DNA from: Citrus sinensis
Taxonomy: Eukaryota; Streptophyta; Magnoliopsida; Sapindales; Rutaceae
NCBI RefSeq assembly: GCF_022201045.2
Contig: NC_068561.1
Span: 20,028,501-20,092,500 of the forward strand
Length of the DNA stretch: 64,000 nt
Direction of reading: 5' to 3'
This document shows positions 1-10,761 of the stretch, piece by piece. The position numbers and the translations under genes are program-made. Positions within the stretch are counted from its first letter, which is position 1. Every line of letters begins with the position of its first letter. The notes under the pieces were generated by a model. It had not been told where the DNA came from. It saw only the letters and a program-made list of their open reading frames with translations, and ran no database searches.

Positions 1-1201
1 GTTTAAAAAACAAATTCTATAATTAAATTATTATTTAGGATAAATATCATCCCTTTTAACTTTCATCCAACTAGCAAACTCATTCAATGTAAAATTCTTC
101 TTCTTTAAACTGTAAAATCTCCTCCCAAACATCATATCGAATTCATATCCTTAAATCATATTTAAGTTTTAATAATATTTAAGTTTTGACAAATACTAAT
201 GGATATTCGTTTTGATTAAAAAAAAAAAAGAACAACGGTTGTGTATTATTTATTTAAAAATTAATTTCGAACCAATTTTTAAAAGAAAATCAAGAATTTC
301 GGAACAAATTATTTATGAGATACACAAGTCAATATATTCATTTTCACATGATTTCAAACTTCGTAGGCAAACAACAATCTCCGAGTAGTGAAATTTTCTT
401 AAAAAATAATAAGTAAACTATTTAGTATTTACGCAATAAATTGTGCAACTAATCGGGGAAATCAAGGGATTTGAAATTTGCATGAGTTTGTTTTAGTATA
501 AAGAATATTATTTTGACACAAGTCAATAACACCCCCGACATTATAATTTTACAATATTACCTTTATTTTCAGATATACTTTTGCTCATATTAATTCTAAA
601 TTAAATAAATTTCGTAAATTAAAATTAAACTAAAAAAATTTAAATACTAAAAATGTGAAATAAATGTTTTGTGCCAGATTTTTTGAGATATTATCAAAAC
701 GGTTGGTATATATTAACAATCTTCGACATGTTGTATTTTATCATTTTATCTAGAAATTGGTTATTATATGTCTTTTATTTTAATAGAAATAATCAATATG
801 ACCTAGTTAATGATTTTAAATAAACAAAGAATAAACAAACTAAAGTACCTGTTCTGATTTTATTAGAGAAGGATATGGATCAACCTATGATTTATATCAA
901 ATTTAATTTTATGTAATTCTTTGTTGTTGCTTTGTCTATAAATTCGTGTAATTAAGGAATAATAATTGAAATTTGAATTTAGTCTACCTTCTAAAATATT
1001 GGGTAGTAAAATCATTATTTATTTTGGTTGCTTTGAACTTTTTAGTAAATTCTCCCACGAAAGCGTATCATTACTCTTGTTTCAATTGGTAAGATCCTTT
1101 TATGAAAAAAAAAACAAGGGGTTTGAAATGTCAATAAACTTTTTACATTTATCTACTCTAAAGTAATAATTGATCATAATAAACAATCCGCAAAAATATC
1201 G
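1..1201. other. AT-rich intergenic DNA, no gene seen
   Basis: This stretch is very AT-rich. The only open frame of note (66 codons, plus strand, near 966) has no recognisable domain and a composition typical of chance frames in AT-rich DNA. I see no transposon termini or RNA gene. The right end probably holds the polyadenylation region of the minus-strand S5 gene. Confidence 0.6.
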
Positions 1202-1299
1202 ACAAAACATTGTCCAAAGTTTGAGAAAAAAATAATAAAAAACAAAACATTGTCCAAAGTTTGAGAAAAAATAATAAAAAACAAAACATTGTCCAAAGT

Positions 1300-1300
<1 letters not shown>
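1202..1300. repeat. Tandem 39-40 bp repeat (2.5 copies) in the RPS5 3' UTR
   Basis: The 19-20 base core beginning ACAAAACATTGTCC recurs at 1202, 1242 and 1281, joined by an A/T linker. The third core ends exactly on the first base (genomic) of the RPS5 stop codon at 1300-1302, so the array forms the start of the 3' UTR. Confidence 0.9.
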
Positions 1301-2822
<1,522 letters not shown>

Positions 2823-3033
2823 TCTTACCAACACAACAAAATATTAAAAGACAATGTTTTTCAAACTAAAAAGAAATCAAGATGATCAGCAATGGAGAAG
2901 AAAGCGGAAGAAAAAGAAAGCGTGCGTTAGTTTATCTGAAGGGGTTTGAAAAGGGAATAATAAGAATCGGCTGCCGCTCGCTGAGTTCTCTTCTGAGCGT
3001 TAGGAGGCAAAATTTTGGGGGTTTTTTTTCTAC

Positions 3034-3069
3034 TATTTATACACAGCAAGCAAGTGGCGAATTAGGGTT
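3034..3069 (-). promoter_or_regulatory. RPS5 core promoter: TATA box and telo-box
   Basis: On the minus strand TATAAATA lies at about 3034-3041 and a telo-box core (AACCCTAA) at 3062-3069. The spacing to the ATG at 2822 leaves room for a 5' UTR. Telo-boxes near the TATA region are typical of plant translation-machinery genes, which is established knowledge; use here is inference. Confidence 0.6.
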
Positions 3070-3099
3070 GGTTTTTATCGGAAAAAAAAAAAATTAGGT

Positions 3100-4377
3100 A
3101 TCGGTTGGTTAATAAATGTTAGGCCCTCGTATTTTAACAAACTATAAATAATAATTGTTTCTAATAATGTTATTCACGTGGATCCTTTTAAATGCCAAAA
3201 GGCAAAAACTCTTTTAATTTTTTAAATCAGTTTATTATCGTTGTAGCATATTTTGAATTAGAAATATTACTACCTACTAACAGAAACTCAAATTTTGATA
3301 TTCTGAAATCGAAAGTAGATGTTATTTATTTTTGTAATACTAAACAAACTAAAAATAATTTTTTTATATTTAACAACTTTACTTCATACTTCTCATGACA
3401 CAATTACGTATTTTTCTTAAAAGCCGTAATTGAAAAAGAAGCAATCAGATATATTTTATTAAAATCTTTGTTTATTAAAATTTAACTAACACAAAATCTA
3501 ATTGAAGAAATTCTTCTTTTTTTTCAAAAAAATCTACAAATTACTTCACGCAACGAACAATTAAAATGCCATTTTATTACATAAAAAATCTCACCAATTA
3601 TGAAAGCATAAACCATGAAAAGTCTAGCACTAGGTTCTTTTGAGATTTTTTTTTTCCACCGACGATATTAACATTCTTAGACACTTCAAATAATTAAACA
3701 CAACTATCAATAAGATATTAGCAAATAAAAATATTAGATCAAGTTCAAGTTATATCTATAGAGGGTTCCCAAAATAATAGGATTGTATTTAATTATATAA
3801 AATTGAATAAAAATATTTATTTAAAAAAAAAGAGTTGCACTAATGTGTTTTACACGAGTAAGGCTTCATTTAGTACAGCTTATTAAATAGAACTTATAAC
3901 AGTAAAGCTTATAGGAGTAGAGCTTATACCAATAGAGCTTTTGGATAAAAAGTCATTGGGTGTTTGACTGTCAATTAAAAAATATATTTTGAACCATTAA
4001 ACTGTTTGATTGTGTAAAACTAAAAGTACTTTTGTGTAATTAAATTACCAAAAAGGATATGTATTCATAATTATATAACATGTAACAAAATGCATTATCC
4101 AAACTATCAATTAGTAAGAAAAAATCAGTTCAATCATTTCTTTAATTTTCAAAATTAAAAATTGCATCATTGATATATTCTCCCAAACAAATAAAACTAT
4201 CAAAATTACCATACCAACAGACACTAAGTCTAACTAATTTAAGTAAATACACACTTATGCCTCTTAAATAAACCATACCAAACAGACACTAAGTCTCATT
4301 AAAAATTTTACAGACTAATAACTTGATACAACTCTAACTAATTTAAGTAATTTTGAAAATGTTCTGTTAGATTTTAC
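3100..4377. other. AT-rich intergenic DNA with a possible decayed MITE
   Basis: No gene is seen. From about 3862 to 4300 the sequence resembles a small non-autonomous DNA transposon. It opens with GGCTTCATTTAGTACAGC and closes with ACCAAACAGACACTAAGTCT. The reverse complement of the right end is loosely similar to the left end. The ACAGACACTAAGTCT segment occurs twice (about 4217 and 4276). The ends are too diverged to fix a target duplication. Confidence 0.35.
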
Positions 4378-4662
4378 TTGAAAAGATTGGCCAGGTTCAT
4401 AGGTTACCCTTTCTCATTAGAGGAAGAAAATGAAGGTGTAGTGCAAAAAATTGTAGAGCTGTGTAGCTTCCATAACTTGAGCAATTTGGAGGTCAAAAAG
4501 ACAAGGAAACATCGTTCTGATGATGAAAATCTGGCCGTTAATAACAATGTGTACTTCCGCAAAGGCAAGGTCGGAGATTGGAAGAATTATTTAACCTGCG
4601 AGATGGGGCCAAGGCTTGACAAAATTATGGAAAGCAAGTTAAGTGGAGCTGGATTAAAATAA
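4378..4662 (+). pseudogene. Sulfotransferase (SOT) C-terminal fragment, pseudogene
   Basis: A 94-codon open stretch reads like the last quarter of a plant cytosolic (flavonol/brassinosteroid-type) sulfotransferase, which moves sulfate from PAPS to hydroxyl groups. It carries LARFIGYPFSLEEE, the LCSFHNLSNLEV segment, and the conserved PAPS-contact motif FRKGKVGDWKNYLT. It ends near the expected C-terminus (KLSGAGLK). The frame opens with TTG rather than ATG. The roughly 230 upstream residues of an intact SOT, including the P-loop-like PAPS site and catalytic His, are absent from the flanking DNA. I therefore call it a 5'-truncated relic, probably a remnant of a tandem SOT cluster elsewhere. 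Frame and motif match are seen directly; ancestry is inference. Confidence 0.85.
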
Positions 4663-5295
4663 TTTGGGATGTTGGTTACTGTTCGAAGTGGATGTTAATT
4701 GCATTTCTGCATGCATGCTGCTGAGGAAGTGATCTAGAATAATCTCATACTCTCAATTTAATTATTCTGATTTACTTATATTTATTGCTTGATTTGCTTT
4801 TTGTGCCCTTCAGAAGGGCGTGAACTGATGAACATCATCTTTGTGGGAAGTAAGTTAAACGAAGCCCTCCGCAAGAATATCTCCATTTTTGGGACAGATT
4901 TTAAGCAACCACAAGGAACTCACCAGTTTGAGTGATCATTTGAGGTAACAGCACAGTCAGCGTTCTAACGTGCTCAATAATTTCTACTCAGAAACCTCTG
5001 AATTAATATAAACAGAAGACATGTTTCACATATTTCCATGCATCACAAAAAGGACTAAATACATGTGAGAAAAATTTCTAAATACTATTATTAGTTAGAT
5101 GTTGAGAGAAGTACAGCAAGTACTTGTAAAAACACTAACATGCATTGGTCAGTATTCACATCATATTTGCAACCCAACAGCAACTATGACTCTGATCATC
5201 TACAACAGAGTTACTATAAGAGCTTTACATAAAAATTATCTACCAAAATTTTATTCAGAAAAGATTATATATCCTTGTCTCTTTTACTTGGATAT
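4663..5295. other. Intergenic DNA between the SOT fragment and CDC20
   Basis: Contains what may be the old 3' flank of the sulfotransferase relic and the 3' UTR of CDC20 on the minus strand. No further domain or repeat was recognised. Confidence 0.5.
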
Positions 5296-7516
5296 TCAAC
5301 GGATGCGGCTTAAATGAGCAAATGGTTCAGGGTTTGCTTTAGGTGCAGGTTTTGCCACTTCGGGAGACCCAAACACATTCCAGAATCGTAAAGTCTCGTC
5401 TCCAGCTGCAGATGCGACTGTGTTTCCATCTGGGCTCTGGAAAACAAAGCGGCAGTACATTATTAGAACATGAACCAGAGACAGGCCCATCCTCCAAAAA
5501 CATCAATCTACAAGATGAAATTCAAAATTTAACTGAAGAAGCATGCATACCTGAGCCATGAACAGAACTCTAGAGGTATGACCTGTGAGCTCTGCCATCT
5601 TCACCATTGATGGATATTTCCAAAGGGTGAGCTGATTCTGTGTAAATCCATGAGAGCTAAGCAATTCGCGCTCATGTTTGCTCCATAGAAGAGAGCATAC
5701 CTGAGAGCCAGTATTCACTGAATTCAAGCAAGCGCCAGTGTGGGTGTTCCAAAACTTAATGCATTGGTCACCCCCACCTCCACCAGAGGCCAACAAATTT
5801 CCCTGAAATGGACACCAAGCAAGGGCTTTCACTGCAGCTGTATGGTCTTCTAGTCTGTGAAGCCATTGTGTTGGTGAATTTGAAGAGGCCATGGATCTAT
5901 CCCATATGAAAAGGAGATTATCATTTCCCCCACTTGCTAGCTGCTGCCCTGAGGCTGACCATTTAAGTCCACAAACCTCTTGCTGGTGTCCCCTGTAGGT
6001 TTCAACGATGTGTTCTCTCACTCTCACATCATTGTTGATAATCTTCCCATCCATTCCTCCAGTAGTAAGTATGTGATTGTTCCAAGCCAGTGAATCTACT
6101 CGTGATCGATGACAACCTCTCAATGTTCTTAGCTGCAAAATTTGAAAATACAATAAAAAATCAAAAGCACAGTTTGGGAAACAATCATTCACCTACAATT
6201 ATTTCAGAAAAAGTAATAGAAGAAAAATCAATATGCAATCAGACGCATTACAAACCTGTTGATTGGCAGTAGAATCCCATATCTGGACATGGGAGTTATT
6301 CAAGCCAATAGCCATATGCCGCCCATCAGGAGCCCAACTCACACTTGTAACCGGACCATCTTCATCATCTATGGTGACAAGTTCGGAGGTAGAACCATTT
6401 GAAGCATCCCAGAGATACACTGTGTTACTGAGAGCAATGGCAAGCACATTGCTATTACCCCAATCTAGCAAATTCAAGTAGAAATCATCCACAAGCTCAG
6501 GGGCATCCAATGTCCTCTCAGAAGACTGCACAGGCAATTGCAGAAATGTTAATACAGAGGCAGAGACAAGCTTAAAGGTACAAGCAAATTAGCAAACAGT
6601 TAGCAGCCAAATCAATTAATGGTCTCAAAAATGTATAGACACTATAATTATACATAAAAAGCACCCATATTCTCAAATTCCACAAATTTACTATCAATTA
6701 GCATCATGCCCTTCATACAAGACAGATTAGATAGAAATTAAACAAATTAACTGAGAAACACAGTTCCAAGCCTCCACCTTCAATTGTTCACAAGCATGTC
6801 GATAAGAATACCTAAAATCACTACAACTAATTGATTGACCTGCAACATATCCAAAAGTTCAGATCAAACTGTTTTAATCATCTAATGATCAAACTTTTTT
6901 TTCTCCCCCCCCCCCCCCCCCGCCCAAAAAAAAAAAGGAATTCAATGTAACAGAGGATTAACTCAAGGATAAACATATGCCGTAATCAAATTACCTAAAA
7001 TATATTTAAAAAAATGGGTACCTGAGGAATGTGTCTCCTGGGTTTGGCAGGTTTAGACTGGTGAACAGAAGATGAAAAGAACTCCTTCGGGATCGGATCA
7101 ATCAAAGTAGGTGGCTTATTCTTGAAAGCCAAGATTCGGGTCCGGTTCATGTTGAAGGCTTCTGCCAATTTCTTCTGGTAAGCCTCTCTTGATGGCGAGC
7201 ACGCCGCAACTGGATTCTCTTTGCCCTTCTTCCCTTCTGTCAGCATATAGTGAGCATAATCAAAGTCCATTGCTGACCTATTTGGAATAAATCTGTCCAA
7301 CTATTGATCATAACACATTCAGTATAAAATCAGAAACTACAAAAATTTGGAGCAAATTCAAGAATATTGCACAACTATAAAAAAAAAATCAATAAAAAAG
7401 GAGAAATTATTAAGAAATGATGTGAATTTTCTTACATTTTCTCCGGAGCATTTTCTCTGACGAACCCGTTCTTGAAGAGGGCTTCTTGATTGAACCTTGT
7501 TGGGTCCTGCATCCAT
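5296..7516 (-). CDS. CDC20: CDC20, WD40 activator of the anaphase-promoting complex
   Basis: Co-activator that brings substrates to the APC/C ubiquitin ligase for mitotic and meiotic progression. Five minus-strand exons join in frame: 7436-7516, 7022-7300, 6256-6525, 5551-6132, 5296-5436 (1353 nt, 450 residues, the usual plant length). Seen directly: MDAGPNKV start, C-box DRFIPNR at residues 29-35, a KEN tripeptide at 54-56, an RILAFKNK segment (KILR-like motif), then WD40 repeats through the C-terminal two thirds (blocks such as [21 protein letters not shown] and [12 protein letters not shown]). The chain ends in the Ile-Arg tail (SRIR) that docks on the APC/C. Intron 2 carries a 17-base C run (G on the coding strand). 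A 5' UTR intron acceptor is plausible near 7620. Plants have several CDC20 copies, so which paralogue this is stays open. Confidence 0.96.
6905..6924. repeat. Poly-C/poly-G tract in CDC20 intron 2
   Basis: Seventeen consecutive C (6905-6921), then G, then CCC, flanked by T-rich and A-rich DNA. On the transcribed sense strand this is a long G tract able to fold as a G-quadruplex. Run length in assemblies is unreliable. Confidence 0.9.
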
Positions 7517-7862
7517 AACTTTCTAAACAAAGAGATAACAGAGTAAAACCAAATAAAATATATATAAAAGAGGAAAAAGAAAATTGAAAACGAGAAAGCT
7601 AGATGAAACCAAGCCTGCAAAAACACAGGGAGCAAAATTAATTCTGCAAAAAAAAGACTAAATATAGCACGATCAGAAAAGAAATTAAAAATGCTTCTTT
7701 TTTCTTGTTGTTGTCGCTGTTGGGCACTGTTGCTTCTTGATGAAAATGCAGTTGATTATGATCTCTTATTGCCAGGGTTTCTGTTCCTTGTGCAAACGGA
7801 TTTTCGTGAGGGTTTTGTAGAGATTCAATTGTGAAGTAGCCGTTGAATATCTTTATTGACAA

Positions 7863-8262
7863 GAATACCCCTCAAGGATCTCTCGTCATTAGTTGATTTG
7901 GGGGCGTAATAGTAATTTAAGTTTTTAACGTACCCAATTATCGACTTTCCAACGGGCTACGCCGCCGCTGCTCGGAAAATTTGTACCTTGTAATTGCGAG
8001 TCTTAAATATAGTTAACAAGATTAAAAATTAAACTTGCCGGTGCACTAAATTAACATAAACTCTTGTCTGAATATTACAAATATTTCTTTCATTAAAAAT
8101 TTAAAGATGAATTTTTCAAATGATGGCACTACCCACTTGATTCATGATGCATCCTTGAATTAAGTCATCATTGTTGTATTTTGAACAATTAAGAATTGTG
8201 ATTCTCGCCAAATTAGCATGATTGAGTTATAATGAAATCTCAATATGACAATTTGGTAATCT
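7863..8262. other. CDC20 upstream DNA merging into LINE remnant
   Basis: Holds the presumed CDC20 promoter (minus strand) on the left. Toward the right the plus-strand sequence may be further decayed LINE sequence leading into the RNase H relic, but I cannot assign it by motif. Confidence 0.4.
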
Positions 8263-8777
8263 ATGTTACATAGGCCATCAAAAATTGTTCCAATATCCTG
8301 CAAAAAATCAAACAAGCATAAAGAAGAAAAATGCCACTCTTCTATCTGTTTCAAAATTGAAGGGATATATGGTGCATTTGTGGCAACTAGGTGTTGTTGT
8401 ATTTCTGAAAGATTTAGTGCTTGTGATGCTGAAGCCCTTGGTGTTCAAGAGGCCCTTAGTTGGATTAAGCAACTACAATTATCCAATATTATTATAGAGA
8501 TGGATTGTTTAAACATGTACAATACTTTAGTTGATAACCTCTCGGGTCCTAGTAATTTTACTCTTATTATTGAAGACTGTGGTGCTTTGTCTAAATTTAT
8601 GCAAGATGTTTATTTCTCATTTGTTAGACGATCTGCGAATTCTGTTGTCCACTCTATAGCTTAGGCGGGAAATTCTTTGTCAGGTCATAGAGAGTGGAGG
8701 TTTGTTCCGCCTCCGTTCTTAGTTGCTGAACTGTTTGGCTCTTCTTCTTAATAAATATCCAGCTTCATAAAAAAAAA
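8263..8777 (+). mobile_element. LINE-type retrotransposon 3' end: RNase H-like domain remnant
   Basis: The plus strand encodes the C-terminal RNase H-like domain (RVT_3 type) found at the end of plant LINE polyproteins. It carries FSACDAEALGVQEALSWI with the acidic Glu of the AEA motif, IIIEMDCL with the next acidic Asp, and FVRRSANSVVHSIA near the end. The typical tail continues in the same frame past a TAG at about 8662 (AGNSLSGHREW, then FVPPPFLVAEL). An A-rich run at 8768-8777 follows, consistent with a LINE poly(A) end. The upstream reverse transcriptase is missing. It is a 5'-truncated dead copy, or a captured domain with a single stop. The frame is seen; the LINE assignment rests on family knowledge. 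Confidence 0.8.
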
Positions 8778-8779
8778 TT

Positions 8780-10085
8780 AAAGGGATATATATGAAGTCA
8801 AACTTTGAGGAGTGAAAAGCATTTTTTTTTCAATTTTGTCTCAAACTATTTCCTTGTAGATCCTTTGTTTAAATTAAATATTCATAACCTTTCATTCGAT
8901 TTGATATTAAATCTAATTAATGCTTTTATGAGAGCAAAATGCAAATTGTTTACACTAATTTGATATGATAGTAAATTGTAATTAAAGCATTATATTGAGC
9001 ATATCAAAACATGGAATCAATAATAATGTAATAAATTAGCAACTATATCCCAAATATCTATGTAATCAATCTTGATATAATATGTAGATAAACAAATCCA
9101 AAATTTTAAGCTATAAAAATCATGTTACGAGCTATATACATGTGATGATTTGATAAACACATTGTATTTGACCACTTGTTATATGATATTTTGCCAAGTC
9201 AAAATACACCCACTTTTATATTTAATTAACCCCAAATAAAATATACTAAAATAATATTTTAAAAAACACGCGCACGCACACGCGCGCTTTTTTTTTTTGG
9301 CACTTTTTATTAGTAGTTGAGTTGTGTGCTCCGATTAACCACATTGGAACAACTCATCTCAATCTCCCCAACTAATAACAATCAATATTTTCAAAGAATA
9401 ATAACATCAAGATCCCTTAGCTTTTGCCTAACTCAAATTAGATATAATGTTTATATTTGTATCAAATAAGTCATAAATTTATATTGAGTTGGCCAAATTT
9501 CTTTGGGTATTTTAATTGTACATTAAGTATATTATTTCATTATCTTTTAACTTTTAATCTTTTATATGGATGAATATAAGTCATTAGTAAAAACAAGAGA
9601 AGAGAAGTAATAAATAGAGATAAATTAGGAAAGAAAACAAATTTAAAGTTAAAAAAATAAATAAGTTTGAAAGTTATAAACAGATAGTCACTAATAGTGA
9701 TAAATTGATAATTTTTTTCTTTTGATAGTAAATAGTATACAAGTCTATCTCTAATATGTAGATAGAGATTATTATTGTAATAATTTGGCTTTTAATGGAA
9801 AAAAGCAAGGGATATTTATGATAGGAATTGAAAATTTCTACCTTCAATTAAGAAAACGAAGAAATGAGGGAGCTAAATGTTATTGTCAGATGCCTTAATT
9901 AATTAATCTAAAAAAAACTGTCTAATCATCATCCGAATTTCTCTCTTTTTCTCCAAAAATAATTTTACCTGATTTTAGCTCTCGCTTTACACGAAAATCA
10001 AGAAAACGAAGAGAGAAAAAAAAAAAAAAAAAAAGCGCACACACAAACAAACGCAACAAATTCGCAGAAACAAGAACAGAAAATC
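8780..10085. other. Intergenic DNA upstream of the MYOB7-like gene
   Basis: AT-rich, no coding signal. It includes a 22-base alternating purine/pyrimidine tract at 9266-9287 made of CA and CG steps, and an A run before 10033. The right end is the probable promoter and 5' UTR start of the gene at 10762. Confidence 0.55.
9266..9287. repeat. Alternating CG/CA tract (Z-DNA-prone)
   Basis: An uninterrupted purine-pyrimidine alternation rich in CG steps, sandwiched between an A run and an 11-base T run. CG content is far above the surrounding DNA. Confidence 0.8.
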
Positions 10086-10093
10086 TAGGGTTT
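10086..10093 (+). promoter_or_regulatory. Telo-box-like element near the MYOB7 5' UTR
   Basis: TAGGGTTT, the reverse complement of AAACCCTA, lies just ahead of a long pyrimidine-rich leader (about 10095-10330). A 5' UTR intron is likely between the GT at 10339 and the AG at 10536, since the donor reads GAGGTATG and the acceptor TTGTAG. Confidence 0.5.
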
Positions 10094-10761
10094 CCAATTT
10101 TGTTCCCCTCCCTCTCTCTTGTTCTCTCTTTTTTCTATTTTATTTTTTTTCATTTTGATTTTCCTTCCCTCCAAACGCCATAATTTTTGCCCAATTTGAG
10201 CAAAATTTTCGTCGTCTGTTTATTTCCCGGTTGCTGAAGCTTGAATTTTTTCGTTTTCCCGGAATTTTTTTTTTGCCCGGGAAAATTAACACGTACCTCG
10301 ATTGCAGCTTCCTTTTCCCTACTCCTTGTTCTGTTGAGGTATGATCTTTCCTTTCTCTGCTTCTATCTCTGTGTTTTGATTTGACGGAAATTTTATTTTT
10401 GAAAAGCTTTCCCGGGGAAAAAAAATTAATTGTAGGAGGAAATTTTCATCTTTTTTTTTTAATTATTAAAAATTAACGTGTTTTAGAAAAGGAGAATGGG
10501 CTACATGTTCAATTTGGTTTGCTAATGTTTTTGTAGGAATTTGTGTAAATTTGGTGATCATAAGCGGAGGATTAGCAGGCGGGTGGTGTTAAGGGAGGAG
10601 GGGATTTTTGAGTGAAGGATCTATAGATTCAAGAGAGAGGACTTGAGCTTTAAATATAAGAATTTTTTTAATTGAAGATTCTTGGATTTCTTTTTTTAAA
10701 AATGCTCGGGTTATTCTGATTTTATCTTGAATTGCTTTAGTTTGATGTGACGAATTAAACA

